Notes: generated by a model not told the origin, from the sequence alone. Positions 11,440 through 24,075 are shown, counted from the stretch's first letter. The stretch is DNA of 64,000 nucleotides from Corallium rubrum (GCA_964035015.1 OZ036006.1:10680316-10744315); one strand, 5' to 3'. Numbers and translations are program-made.

Positions 11440-12960
11440 ACATTAACGGCTTAATTTAATTTGATTGACACCAATTCATCTTGCGCAGCCAATCATCATT
11501 TCCTGCGTCCGCCAGCGGATGGACATATGAAAAGCCCAGCCAAACCTAGCCTGCGAGCAGACGTTCTTTCGGGGGGAGCCGAGCCGCGAAGCGCGAGGCG
11601 AAAACACGAGGAGAAAGAACGTCTGCCGTCAAACCCTATAATTAGCCTTCCGCCCCTTGACACCTGGCATGTAAACAAACTGCAAGGTGACTCGCCTTCA
11701 ATTCGACGTATCTACACTGGCGAAATAAATGTCTACTTACAATACTCACTATATCTTTAATTGACTGCCATTGCTCTGCAATAAAAGGAAACCTCACGAT
11801 TTCCTTCTAATCCTATTTTAAGTATCCAAGGCAGTTGATTTGCCAATTCTTTCACAGGCCGCCTTTTTCAGAAGCTCACGTTGATTTCACTGGGGATTTT
11901 TCTGCTAAACTGAACCCGTTGAAAGTTGAGCAAAACGTCTCGGCCAAGTCGGCTTCACAGCAAATGACCTTCATTATTTAAAAGTTAACTGAACGATTTT
12001 GTCGCAACACAAGCGAAAATATTAAACGATCCCAACCACATGAAAGTGAAAGTTAGAAACCGTTGGCCAATCATAATAGAGGGTGTATAGTGCATTCTAG
12101 GTTTACAATTTTAGTCTTTCCGTTAGGAACTCACCTTTTTGACTTCATCTTCTCCTATTTACACTGCCTAGTCATTGTTGTAATAATGTTATAATTGTTC
12201 AAACAGCAGCACAAGTTCTTAGCAGAAGCTTTCCGAAGTCGAGAAGACAAATAAAATTTCGACGCCAACCGTTTGGTTAGGAGACGAAAATTTAGGAACT
12301 GCGTACTAAAGCGGAGCGAAAAAGTGCCGGATCTTGTGTTCACACAGCACCGCCAAGTTGTGTTTTCATTTCGCTCCGTCTAGAAACGGTTTTCAAAACG
12401 CTCCGGTTAGAGCGCCGTTTTCACACAATTTCGATCCGGTGCCGTGTGAACGCAACGGCGTTTTATGCTTTTTAGCGCCGTTTTCAAATCGCTCCGGACT
12501 CGTGTGAACGGGATCTGTAAGGTTGTGTGTGTGTGTGTGGGGGTGGTGGTAGGGGTGGGTGGTGGGGGTGGGTGGGTGTTAGGTTATCATGATTTTTTGA
12601 AATGAATTAATTCCCGAAGAAGGTAGTATTTATTTATTTATTAACTTTACAACCATGCAAGAATGCAAGTATACAGTAAATAAAGAGTGCAATACTTGAA
12701 CATGATTGAAGGAATGATCAACAGGACACGAGTCCCATGTGAAGACCAAAACAAAAACAACAACAATCGTTTTACGGCCGTTTTCCCGCTTACGCGGGGG
12801 TTGGTCGGCTGCTCCCCACAGCAGTTTCCTCCACTTCTCTCTCTCCGGAGCATCCTCCCTTTTCAACATGTGAAGACCAACCCAACAAAAAAAGTACATA
12901 ATAAACGTTAAGTAAACACACGATAAAAAACCCAAAACAAACTAATATACAAATTACATA
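11440..12960. other. Gene-free stretch with repetitive fragments
   Basis: No credible coding region. 12,330-12,520 holds several copies of a GC-rich motif around CGCTCCGG and GCGCCGTTTTCA that look like subterminal repeats of a non-autonomous transposon. A GT/GGTGG simple repeat lies at 12,525-12,585. Confidence 0.5.
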
Positions 12961-12965
12961 AAGAT

Positions 12966-13232
12966 TTAATTTAGAACAGAAACTTTTCCAGGTGCGCAGT
13001 CTAACTTAGAAGAGTAGTGAATATAAAGTTCATGTTTAAAAATGGAAACAGAAGTACTATCACGAACTATCGGAGAGAGATTGTTCCAGAGAAAGACAAT
13101 TATGTTGAAAAAAGAATTTCTAAAGAGAAGTCCTACAAGGATTAATTGGCTTGAAGAAAGTTGTTTTGACTTGAACGAGTGCGAGACGAGCGGGTAGAAG
13201 AAAAAGTAACAAAACGGGAGATATCTAGTCAT
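12966..13232 (-). pseudogene. LINE 3' end fragment
   Basis: The minus-strand frame contains FFNIIVFLWNNLSPIVR followed by DSTSVSIFKHELYIHY. This matches the W-N-x-L-P/S-x(n)-SFK-x(n)-L ending of animal LINE ORF2 proteins. Only this tail remains; there is no reverse transcriptase core. It is a separate insertion from the one at 3.2-3.5 kb and its sequence differs. Confidence 0.45.
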
Positions 13233-13241
13233 CTAGATCGT

Positions 13242-13400
13242 AGAGAATTGGGTATATTACAAGTAATATTGGGCATTTCACTCACTTTAGTCTTAAAATG
13301 TATATATTCTACACTCGAATTTTCCTTCACCCAAAATCCTTAGAACATACTATGTAATCGAGTGAAATGCCCAATATTACTTATAATATACCAAATTCTC
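13242..13400. repeat. Inverted repeat with about 42-bp arms
   Basis: AGAGAATTGGGTATATTAC and the following AATATTGGGCATTTCACTC are mirrored at 13,359-13,400 (GAGTGAAATGCCCAATATTA). This is a small foldback element next to a SINE. Confidence 0.65.
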
Positions 13401-13434
13401 TCCTGGCATTACCACCTTATTATATACAAAACTC

Positions 13435-13565
13435 GCGATCTGGCTCAGTGGTCAGAGCATTGCACTAGAATCGCAAGGTCGTGGGTTCAATTCCTGCCGG
13501 AAGGCCTGTGTAGTTGCATTTTTCGCAACTGGTCCCGGTTTGGTCTTAAAATGTATATATTCAAT
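13435..13565 (+). repeat. tRNA-derived SINE
   Basis: Box A-like TGGCTCAGTGGTCAGAGCA and box B-like GGGTTCAATTCC are spaced as in a tRNA, followed by a non-tRNA body and the tail GTCTTAAAATGTATATATTC. The same tail sequence occurs at about 13,290-13,310 without a head. The ends do not form an acceptor stem. Confidence 0.6.
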
Positions 13566-13738
13566 TATTCTAACATAACATTAACTTTTCTAAAATTCAC
13601 CATGGACTTCTGGGATTCTGAGCAGACGTGTCGATATATGAGCCGCTGGAATGCAATAGTGAGGTAATGCAATACCAGTACTACCAAAATTAATCTACTT
13701 CGATGTCGAATGCTACTGACAGTGCTGTTCACAAAAAA

Positions 13739-15382
13739 ATGTCTTTCAAGTCAATACCGAGTTTCAACACAGCTGAGTTTGAAGAACTTTCCAATATCTT
13801 CGCTTTGGAATACAATAAACCTGACCTTCACGATCGGGTTTTGGTTCTCGATGTCGTAAAAGATGAGCGCGAGCCAATTCAGATCGCTGCATCGTTGATT
13901 GGCGACGGGGAAGAAGCCAACACAAGGTCGCCAGACTCTCCTAATTCTGAAAGTACAGATAAGGAAAGTAAGCAGAGTCCTCCAAGTCAAGCCAAATCGA
14001 CTAAAAGGAAAAATAGTCAAGAAGGCGATGATGCGCCGTCCGTCGACAAGAAGAAACCAAGAGTACTGCTTTCGTCTGAAATGGAAATCGAAACCGAAGA
14101 TGGACACGAAGCCGGAAAGTTGACGAGTGAGGGTGAAGCAGACGTATCCAGCGTAGGAGCTTTAACAGACGAAGAGAAAGGTCCAGCGGGGGAACTATGT
14201 TCATCGACTACACCTAGTGATTTCAGTAATAGTGATCTCCCAAGACAACACAAGATCTTCGTACATAGTACATGGCTGGCCGTACACAGCAGTTACTTCC
14301 GCTCATTATTTTACTCTGGACTAAGTGAATCACATTTGAAAGAAGTTCATCTCAAGGTCTCCGAGTGTGAAGAGAAAGGTCATTTGTTGCTACTCGAAGC
14401 GATGTACAAACCAGATATTTTAAACGAAGCCAGTGTTGATGATCTTCTGGTTGTCCTTGAACTGGCTGACAAGTATCAAGTAAAGTTTGTGTTCTGGAAA
14501 TGCAAATATGTTCTGAAAGTGAACGCAACGTCCATAGAGGACTGCGAGAAGATGGCGCTGGTTGTAAGAGTGAAGCAGAATATGACAGACGTGGAAGACC
14601 TGCTTGACACGATCACTGCTTTCTTGGTCGAAACATTCAGCCCTAATTTGGACGAAACGTGGCAGAGGGAAAGCTTCGTGATTTTATCGGAAGTGTTGGT
14701 GTTGTGTTTATTAAGCAGTGATGACCTTATAACTCAGTCAGAAAACACTGTGTTTCACGCCCTAATGCATTGGATTAAATTCAACGGGTTGGACAAGTCT
14801 AGTGAACATTTAACTGCGTCGCCTCTGCTTTCCGTTGTTAGGTTTGAATTTTTGACCATGGATTACTTATTCTGTGTTGTCCAACATCACCCCATCGCCA
14901 CCAATATGCTCCATTTTAATGATGGCTATTTGAAAGGAGTGACTTATCATGGATTTCAAGAAGATGCAAAGAAGCGTTTGAAAGTCAAACCTATAAAGCG
15001 GAAAACGCCAGTGGGTGATATCGTTCAGTATCGATGGACTATATCACGTAGTGAGATTGCCAGCCTTACACCAACTACAGGAGAACTAACGTCTGATGTA
15101 TTTTGGTCGTGTGGTTATCAAATGAAGATGACTGTAGGAAATTTATACACTGCTTGGCACACATATGATTTATCCATAAACTTACATGTTTTAGATTTAG
15201 TCCAAGAAAGTTTTGTACCAATAAATTATAGTTTCAAGTACAAAATCTATAATCAAACTATTAAGAAACTTGACCATAATTTCTCACTGGACTCTCAGAT
15301 TTCCTGTAACACTGATAGAAATTTAGAACTTAGGAAACTAGACGAATTCTTGAACATTGCTTTGATAATAAAGCTACAGTAA
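13739..15382 (+). CDS. BTB-BACK protein, intronless
   Basis: The reading frame is open from 13703. I place the start at 13739 because MSFKSIPSFNTAEFEELSN aligns with the N-termini of the 43.3-kb copy (MLSSHSIPSF) and the 62.8-kb copy (MSSSQSIPSF). Order of parts, in residues from that start: conserved head (YNKPDLHDRVLVLDVVKDER), acidic/serine-rich region with a bipartite NLS-like cluster (KRKNSQ, then DKKKPRVL), BTB about 178-280 (HKIFVHSTWLAVHSSYFRSL), BACK about 290-410, and a C-terminal MATH-like module (SDVFWSCGYQMKMTV). Likely role: a Cullin-3 adaptor or a nuclear BTB protein, by family inference. About 70-190 bases of 5' region and about 200 bases of 3' flank are shared with other copies, so whole gene units were duplicated. 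Confidence 0.88.
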   Translation: MSFKSIPSFNTAEFEELSNIFALEYNKPDLHDRVLVLDVVKDEREPIQIAASLIGDGEEANTRSPDSPNSESTDKESKQSPPSQAKSTKRKNSQEGDDAPSVDKKKPRVLLSSEMEIETEDGHEAGKLTSEGEADVSSVGALTDEEKGPAGELCSSTTPSDFSNSDLPRQHKIFVHSTWLAVHSSYFRSLFYSGLSESHLKEVHLKVSECEEKGHLLLLEAMYKPDILNEASVDDLLVVLELADKYQVKFVFWKCKYVLKVNATSIEDCEKMALVVRVKQNMTDVEDLLDTITAFLVETFSPNLDETWQRESFVILSEVLVLCLLSSDDLITQSENTVFHALMHWIKFNGLDKSSEHLTASPLLSVVRFEFLTMDYLFCVVQHHPIATNMLHFNDGYLKGVTYHGFQEDAKKRLKVKPIKRKTPVGDIVQYRWTISRSEIASLTPTTGELTSDVFWSCGYQMKMTVGNLYTAWHTYDLSINLHVLDLVQESFVPINYSFKYKIYNQTIKKLDHNFSLDSQISCNTDRNLELRKLDEFLNIALIIKLQ

Positions 15383-15440
15383 AACGCATTTGACCATTGA
15401 ACATTTTAATTATCGTGATTTTTCCTCAGTGTTCTAGGAT

Positions 15441-15478
<38 letters not shown>

Positions 15479-15654
15479 TACTGTGTAATCAATTCACTGT
15501 ATATATAGCTAGTTACTTGTGATTTAGTTATCTTCTCCAATGTAATAACTATGATATTTTACTTGCAAGTTTATTGATTTATTTTCTAGATAACATAATT
15601 CTAAGGGCACGTGTGTGTTCAGTGTTAATTAAAAATAAATAAATAAATAATTAA

Positions 15655-15840
15655 ACAAAACAAAACAAAACAAAACAAAACAAAACAAAACAAAACAAAC
15701 AAACAAACAAACAAACAAACAAACAAACAAACAAACAAACAAACAAACAAACAAACAAACAAACAAACAAACAAACAAACAAACAAACAAACAAACAAAC
15801 AAACAAACAAACAAACAAATAAACAAACAAACAAATAAAT
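15655..15840. repeat. (AAAAC)n then (AAAC)n microsatellite
   Basis: An AAAAC pentamer run turns into a long AAAC tetramer run at about 15,700. Long open frames on the minus strand here are artefacts of the repeat. Confidence 0.95.
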
Positions 15841-15985
15841 AGATGTGCACAAGGCAAGGAGACATTTGTGTTGCAAGAAAATATTGGTGCTCCATGAGTT
15901 CATTGAGATATCATGACAAGCAAATAATAAATTTTCTACAAGTTTTTGCTAGTATATATTACTTCACGAATAAGAAATACCCACG

Positions 15986-16327
15986 TAACGCAACGCAACG
16001 CAACGCAACGCAGCGCAACGCAATACAAAACAAAGCAACGCAACGCAACGCAACGCAATACAAAACAATGCAATGCAACGCAACGCAACGCAATACAAAA
16101 CAATGCAATGCAATGCAACGCAACGCAATACAAAACAATGCAATGCAACGCAACGCAACGCAATACAAAACAATGCAATGCAACGCAACGCAACGCAACG
16201 CAACGCAACGCAACGCAACGCAACGCAACGCAATACAATACAAAACAATGCAATGCAATGCAACGCAACGCAACCCAACGCAATACAAAACAATGCAATG
16301 CAACGCAACGCAACGCAACGCAATGCA
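15986..16327. repeat. CAACG-type pentamer array
   Basis: About 68 pentamers of CAACG, CAATG, CAATA and CAAAA in changing blocks. All frames are open on both strands because no unit combination makes a stop. It is not coding. Confidence 0.95.
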
Positions 16328-16519
16328 ATATTGTTAAATAAATATTACAAATAACTAATACACTTACTTTACTATTTACATCTACATCATCGATGTCAAC
16401 TCCTCCTTCATGGTGAAAAATAATGGTGTCACACTCCCTTTGTGCATAAATACAAGCATAAAATTCCTCCTTCTGTGCTCACAGAGAAAAAAAAGACTAG
16501 TAATAAAAATATTAAAGTG

Positions 16520-17030
16520 CATATACGAGAATTTTCATTTTTTTTCTAAAAATCGGCCGTATCGAGACGATTCTAACGATATATAACATACCTTAAACGG
16601 TTAAAAACGTCTCGAGATATCTTGCATCAAACATAGCCAAAGAATGGTTTTTCCAAAACATGGCCGGGAGAAAAGAGTCTGAACCTGAGTAATGGTGATG
16701 AGGTCAAATCGGGACAAGCTTGTCGGACGACTACAGTTGTTTACCTATAGTTTGGAGAGACAGGCTGCAGAAAATAATCGATTGCTCTGTGTTTTGTGAC
16801 CATGTCTACATCTGGATCTTAAAACAACTAAACAACTGTACTCGTCGATTACAGCTTGTCCCGATTTGACGTCATCAGCGTTATTCGGACTCAGACTCTT
16901 TTCTCCCGGCCATGTTTTGAAAAACTTCCCGAGAAGTTTTTATCCGTTTAAGGTATGTTATATACCGTTAGCATCGTCTCGATACGAACGATTTTTAGAA
17001 AAAAATGAAAATTCTCGTAAGTTCCTTCAT
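16520..17030. repeat. Foldback MITE of about 510 bp
   Basis: The outer arms match in inverted orientation: ATACGAGAATTTTCATTTTT with a following GATCGAGACGAT-like segment against TCGTCTCGATACGAACGATT with AAATGAAAATTCTCGT. Inner arms also pair (ACATGGCCGGGAGAAAAGAG against CTCTTTTCTCCCGGCCATGT, and GGTCAAATCGGGACAAGCT against AGCTTGTCCCGATTTGACG). No protein is encoded. Confidence 0.75.
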
Positions 17031-17230
17031 AAAAATTGTATGTACAGTATATATACAAAACTACAATACGCCCACCACCACCAGTCCACCACCACCACCC
17101 ACCCACCCACCCACCCACCTTCTCATTACTTATTAACAGATCATTAGAAGAACATATAAAGTATATGTCTCGTGTGATTAGTATGGTTACGGTTAATAAT
17201 AGCTTTATTCGCATGACCTTGTGTTTAAAA

Positions 17231-17569
17231 CAGTGGCGTAGCCAAGGGGGGCCTAGGGGGGCCTGGGCCCCCCCAACTTCACATTTGCCCCCCCCCCCCC
17301 CCTCCCAGTCTCCTGAATGTCTGACGCTAAATTCAAGTAAGAACTTTTGCTGCTTTGAAATTTGAAATTTGAAGTTTGTTTCTGTTGCTAATGATAATCG
17401 TGATGCTGATACACTGTCACATGAAGTTTCATTGGTTAAACTGCGCAGAATTACGCTCCCAAGAGCCCTCGGTCCTTTTGACCAGCGTCAGCTCCTAAAT
17501 TCTCATCTAAAACTGCACCCCCAAATTTTCCGCTGCTCCCCAAAAATTTTGATCCTGGCTACGCCACTG
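17231..17569. mobile_element. hAT-type MITE, 339 bp
   Basis: Ends CAGTGGCGTAGCCA and TGGCTACGCCACTG are inverted. They are flanked by a perfect 8-bp duplication GTTTAAAA (17223-17230 and 17570-17577). An 8-bp target duplication with CAGTGGCG-type ends is diagnostic of hAT elements. The interior contains C- and G-rich runs and no transposase. Confidence 0.88.
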
Positions 17570-17779
17570 GTTTAAAAAGTATTGATAAAGCTTACAGCAC
17601 ATACAAATACATAGATTACATATAAGGTCTAAATGTCCGACTAATTATGCTAGTATTTACGTTAATAATTATGCCAGATTACATTGGGTTGTAAGTAACT
17701 TTATTGTTTCCCTGGAGAGATTCAACAAGAAAAGCTCCAAAATCACATGCAATGTTGAAACTCCTCATGCAGAACCTGA

Positions 17780-18465
17780 TCTGCAGGGTTACACACAGGG
17801 AGCCCATCTTGGCAGAGGGTGGGCACCCTGTGGCATACTCGATCGTGGTGTGCTTGGGAAAATAATAAAGGGATGAAACACGAATTCTTCCTTGTTTTGA
17901 ACATCGTTTTAAGCGCCTATAGGTATTAAAATTGTAAGACAATTGAGCGAAGTAGTTGTGATAATGATTCATTTATCAAAATATAAATCAAAATGATGCA
18001 AAATCTCAACTTTTAGCCGTGATTTTGCAGCTAAATTACATATCGTATTTTCGGGAGATGTGTTCCGCAAGTAGCTAGGACACTACATCATCGTTGACAC
18101 TTCGGATAGCTACGAAATCCTACGATAAGCTTTTCGGATAAAGTGGGAAGTCTCAGGATTATTGATTTATTGCACATTCATCTGACTCTGAGTTTCAGTC
18201 GGTTTCAGTATTCCAACGGTGGCTCCCAACGATACGAGATGTCCTGGCTACTTGCGGAACGCATTCCACGTTGAACGTTTGGTGTTTCATCCCTTATATT
18301 TTTCCTCTCCCTCCCCCTTTCTCCCCGTTTTTTCCTCGTTTCCGGTAACCGTTTTTTCGTTGTTTTTTTTAAATCCCCTGCCACAGTCCCCCGCGCGTCT
18401 TTCGAGTCCGCCACAGATGCCCACGCGCTGCCAAGATGGGATCCCTGTGGGTTACATTACAAAGA
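17780..18465. repeat. Imperfect inverted-repeat element
   Basis: CACAGGGAGCCCATCTTGGC near 17,794 is mirrored by CTGCCAAGATGGGATCCCTG near 18,430. An inner pair (TGTTCCGCAAGTAGC near 18,060 and GGCTACTTGCGGAAC near 18,248) forms a second stem. It looks like a MITE with subterminal hairpins; the borders are uncertain. Confidence 0.55.
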
Positions 18466-20639
18466 TAGCGAAAAAAAAAGAGAAAGAAAAACAGTGTATT
18501 ACAGATAAGTAATACATTTGGATGTTTTGTACTATATACACTAGAAATACATGAACGCAACAACCCCTCGCCCGCTTTATATGCATTTTTAAGCCCGCCC
18601 CCCCCCCCCCCCCCTCCCCTCCCCCCCTCCCCTAATTTCTGTTTTTTGTTGTATTAATGAACACAGATCAGAAAACATCCCAGAGAATTAGTTAGCAAAG
18701 TTCATCTGTAGTCGTGTATTGACACACCGAAAGAACATGCAATGTCAATATTAAAAAAACAAAACAAAAAAACAACAACGAGATGAACCAAATAATAAAT
18801 TTTCATTCAAAAATATATATAAACAGTGGCCAAGAAAAGACACAAATCACACAATGTCAACGTCCTAGCGTTCAAACACAATTCTAGACAATATATTATT
18901 TATATTAATTTTCATTTTCAAGATTTCGGCTTCCGTTTTAACTCAGCTAAACTGTTAAATACGAATCTCCTACCGTTAAACTTTCTTCTACTTTTGTGAC
19001 CACAAACACTGCCAATTCAGTATTTCAGTCTAGTCTTTTCGGATTGTTTTTCTCGTTCGCGGTTTCTTACTTTTTTCGTTGTTGACACATAAATATGACA
19101 AGGCATCATTGAGTTATCTTCATGATCTAAAAAGCCGTTTGTTTCAAAATTTCTTCATCGTTCCCTCTCGAGTATGTAGAATACACCAGAGCAAAGTTCT
19201 CAGTTTACCGGCTTTGAACAGTTTCAGGACACATCCTTCTTCTTTCAGTTACATTTCGGTCGGCATCGGTCTTTATCGTATTAATTTTTAGGCTCTTTCC
19301 AGTGGTTTTAAGTCGTATTTATTGTTGTATTTTTCTCGCTGCCACATCTCTTGTTAGCCTTCTTTCTATGGTCTTTTTTCATAGTAATATTAATGTACAT
19401 TTTAGCTGAAACTCTTTTTTCTGGCAAAGATTTCTTTCGTCATGATCGTTGAAAAACTATTTCGTAATCCAACCGAACTTATAAATTATAATTTGCTGAC
19501 GTAAATTTAAATAATTTAACAGGTTAGTTACCAGTACCCTGTTATTCGAACTGCGCAAGTTGTGGATTTGATAACATATATATAGATATATATATAAACA
19601 TCTCGCAGAATTTCTTTCCCACTTGCGTGTAATTTCGCGTGTACTCCACGCGTGTCGAGATTAGCACCCTCACCGGGGCTCCGGGCCTTCGGCCCTACGC
19701 CCGGGCTCGGGGATTAACTATTCGTGGTATTCCTAGTTTCAAGGCAGTCGAATCTTTCTGCAGAGCATAGTGAGATGAACTTTGCAAAGAGGAAAACTAA
19801 AGTTGTATCAGTTGATAACATAATATTGTGTAATACCTCTTCGTTTGTGTTGTGTCAATGGAGTAGATATTAGCTAAAGTATTGAGAAAGTAAGCCCTGG
19901 AATTGCTGTAATATTTGCATTTTATAGCAAAGTGGTATTCATCTTCTATTTCATTTGAGTTACATAGTTGACATAGTCGTAGTTCGCGTGGAACTATTTG
20001 TGCTTACCTGTTTATGTCCAACAAAAGGTTCAACGATAAACCTTTTTAAGATACCTTTTGTTTGACCAACCTGAAAAACATAGTACATTAACGCAATCAT
20101 AATCTAATAGGAAAATTATCAAAGTAAATGGTGACCAGTTCTAATAAAACTCTTTGGCTAGAAACCTCACGATTTCGTTATTTTAAATCGTGTCAGTTCA
20201 GCACCTCTGCACTAAATACACGCATGCAACCTCTGAGTTAGCTAGCCACACAGACGGTAGTCTAGTTATATATAATCTATATAATATATATGGATGCAGT
20301 TGTGTTTTATAAAAAACATTCTGCCGCAACAACTACACTATAGCTGCCAAAATGTTATTACTTGGGCTACTTGTGCAGGGGCGGATACAGGGGGGGGGGG
20401 TGTGACTTGGGTGACTAGTCACCCCCCTTCCCTGTCCCAACCAATACAGGATTATACAGCGATACACTAGCAGCTGTTTATACAAATCACAACAGTCACT
20501 CGTGTGTAAAACGTTAAATTATATTGTATAAGTAATGTTTACAACACGAGCGGCCGTGTTGTATTGAATACAATCACGAGCCGAAATAAACAACTTGTGA
20601 AATGAATGAATAGTAAAAATCCCTTTGGGATATTGAGAT

Positions 20640-20712
20640 GCTAATTAGTTACAAGCACTAGTGGTTGTATCAGAAGAGTATACATCCACTAGTGGTTGTA
20701 ACTAATTAGCAT
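20640..20712. repeat. Short palindrome
   Basis: GCTAATTAGTTACAAGCACT with AGTGGTTGTA is mirrored by TACATCCACTAGTGGTTGTA with ACTAATTAGC, giving arms of about 30 bases with a short centre. Confidence 0.7.
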
Positions 20713-23073
20713 CATTGGTTTTAGTTTGTATGGGGTTTACAGGGGTATACATGTGACGTAATTTCTGAAATTGGATTGGCTGCAAAACTCATGAATTAGT
20801 AATGAATTTCACAACAATGCTTATAATTATTGGTACAGGCCGTAGCTATGGCCTCTCCTTTGCAATAAGATTGGACATCATGATACGCTAATATCTTGTA
20901 AATTTGAAACCCAAATTTTAAAACAGTAAGAATCACGATTATATAGACGTATTGTATACAATCTCAATGTGAAATCTGAATATACATAGCAATTTTGGAA
21001 CATAAACTTATAAAACATATCGTCCTACATGATATATGCCTTGTATGGTATGGTGTATTCATATATTTGGATATTTTGTTTGGTAATTTATATCCTTCAA
21101 AACTCTTTCAAATCCCCCTCAAAATGCAGGAAATGCTATTTCAGAGACTCTAAAATTCAAAATGTTTCCGGGAGAGCATGTCCCCGGGCCCCACCTCCCA
21201 CATAGTAAGTATTGCCTGTTTTACCCACAACCCCCCATGCACCCACCCGCGCCCTTGTTAAATATTCTGAAAGAAACAACTGAGCACCTTATAGTCACCC
21301 CCCTTGCAAAAATCCTGGTTTCGGTGGCTGTGGTCGACAAATTGCAATTATTGCATCATCCCGACAGCTTTGCGAAACCACGCGGTGTGATCATCTTTCT
21401 CTGGTCGCCATCTTCTCTGGTCGCTATTGCTCGAATGTTCGTTGACCTGCTTTGACGAAGTGCTCTCGAATTTAGATCACAAGTGACTTACTGGACACAG
21501 TTATTGATCAGTCACGTGGCTGACAACTGTGTTAATGTTAAATATGCTCACTATACGCTACAACTGCTGAACTGCAGACATTGATGGCGGGAAATCACTA
21601 AATTTACATTAAAAGATGGTGAGCTATAACTGCTAGTTACTCTTATGGCTGCCAGTTCGCTGCTGCATCAATGTTTGCCGGTCTTGTAGCTCATTCCAGG
21701 GACCGCGGAAGGATTTTTGTATTGGGGGGGGGGGGGGTCTGTTCACAAAAGGAATTCTTCTAGGGGGGTCCGGCGGCATGCCCCCCCCGGAAATTTTTGA
21801 AATCTAGAATCTCGGAAATGCCGTTTCCTGCATTTTGGGGGAAGAATTTACAGAATTCTGAAAGTCAGAAAACCCTCAAAACACTTTGTTTGTTTGTTTC
21901 CATTAATAAATTAAGATTTATATATAAGAGCAAACCGGAACAAACGCCCAACACAACATTGCTCCCTTGCTTTGTATTGTTGATATAATGTTCAAATGCA
22001 GACCGCTGCGTGTACTAGAGTGACAGATTGAACAATTTTTCTGTCTATTGCAATAAAATACGTTTTGGATGCACAATATTAATTTACTTAGAACCCTTAG
22101 GTCCCTGCATTCAATCCATCTTTTTTCACTATAACGGCTGGCGAACTGGCAGTGGCAGCCGTAACTTAACGGGATTGTCTAATGATCGCTTGAATCTACC
22201 GAATGTCAATCTAGCACTGTAGGTTATTCTGTACTTTTTGACAAACGCTTATAGGCTATGCATGCCAAGCTGCATTGCTATGAGCACCCCGAGTGAACGC
22301 CAAAGCAGGCGTATTGTTGGGCACCTATCAATGTAAACCCAGCGGGGTGGGGGTTCGGGCAAAGCGAAATACATCCCCGCAGTCGCGCATTTGACCATAA
22401 ATTGTTCCCCGCGGGTCGAGACATTTGACCATGCATGGTAGATTGCAAAATACCTTGAGACGAGTGTTTAAGAACCCGGATCTTTTTGTGGTCAGTTACG
22501 TCTTTGCTTCCAACTATCCATCTGGTCAAAAACGTTCAGCCTTTGCAAAGGAAAATGTTTCAATTGCTTATTGAATGATCGATGCACAGGAATACTTAAT
22601 GTAGATGACTAGACTGTTGTTCTCATCATTAATAATTCACGAGCTAATCAACGCTCATTTGAACGTATGAGTGCAAGGATACTTTGCCAATGTACTTTCA
22701 AATCATTATTAAGAAAGAATAGTCAGCACGGCAGTTTAAATGTTAATATTGAGTTTATTCATATAATTACTTTGAACATGTTGCTGCGCTTTGGTTTTGG
22801 GCTAGCTTTTGTACAAGCATGTGCTTTAAACTTGTTCAAATTTGGTCATTAAAATGTTACAATCTCTTGTTTGATGTCCCCAGGTGCATTCGTTTGGAAA
22901 CATTTGATTGATATACAATCCGGCACCCTGGGGCATTTTACTCAAATTTTCAATTTTTTGTCAAATCCCCACCCTTTGCCCGCACCCCCAATGTTAAAAA
23001 CTAGCAAATCGAATTTAACATTAGCCAGTGGTCATTGAGCATAATTAACATGGGTTTTGACATTCACTGGTCG

Positions 23074-23185
23074 GTAGTGTAATCTATATTCTTGCTTCAT
23101 GCAATAGATCACAACATATTATCGTGTATGCATGATTAAATATGTTGTGATCTATTGCATGAAGCAAGAATATAGATTACACTAC
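23074..23185. repeat. Perfect hairpin, 47-bp arms, 18-base loop
   Basis: Arms 23074-23120 and 23139-23185 are exact inverted copies. They begin GTAGTGTAATCTATATTC and include TGCTTCATGCAATAGATCAC. No mismatch was seen in either arm. Confidence 0.88.
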
Positions 23186-23961
23186 GGACCAGTTAGATTC
23201 GTAATACAGTGTAGGTCTAGTTATACTGTGGAGTGTCAAAACTCAATATAGAAAAAAAACTAAATTTTAGGTCGGGATTTTGCGACAGCATCAACGTCAT
23301 TGTTCTAACGCCCATTTTCTACAGGGCAGTAGCGGAAATTCCTCTTGGCTTTCGAGCTCTGGTGAGAGAATAATTTGATAAAACAAAGAAAATTCCACGT
23401 AGAAAATTCCGCCAGTGGATTACATGAGTTATATTACTTTTAGTAAATAGGGCATTAATATATACAATCATCCACAAAATACATTGAGACTTTTGACATT
23501 CACGCCCCCTTTTCCCCCTATTTCAATGTTGTGAAGCTAGTCTATTTATCACAAATTGTGAAGTTAGTCTGAAATTGTAGCAGGCTCATTGGCAGTGAAA
23601 ATTCAGCATAAGAAATTAAGATAAAAGATAGTTATCCCTAAATACAACATTGAAAAACGGGGGAAGGGGGTTTGTCTCAAATATTTTGTGGACGATTGTA
23701 GGTGGTTTTCACTGTGACGTCACAAAATTCTAAAATGTTTATTATTAAATCTAAAAGGTTGGTTGTCTTATATATTTTGTAGATCATTATCACGAGTCTT
23801 CCTGGAAAATTTTAAGTCGATACAAGTTTTCCTTCTCGAGGAGTTTTAAATTACATTATTGCTGACGTCAGCATAATTTTCAAATGTCGTTAAAAGCCGC
23901 ATTGTGTACACAATTCAACATATAAAGCTTTGTTAAGCTTTAGAAGTGATATCTAATTACA

Positions 23962-24075
23962 TCTGATGTACAACCTGAAAACTCTGGCAAGAACTACACT
24001 TTATACGGGCATTTGTTTTTAATATAAAGTGTAGTTTCAACTAGAATCTTTAGATTGTACAGTACATCAGATCAC
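23962..24075. repeat. Imperfect hairpin
   Basis: ATCTGATGTACAA pairs with the GTACATCAGAT end, and AACTACACTTTATA pairs with TATAAAGTGTAGTT, around a loop near 24,010. Confidence 0.65.

Noticed and set aside
13435-13510. A functional tRNA gene
   Set aside because: Box A and box B are present, but the 5' and 3' ends do not pair into an acceptor stem and a SINE body follows.
15625-16354. Repetitive frames with FVCL, ATQRN and ALRCV runs
   Set aside because: Microsatellite translations, open on both strands.
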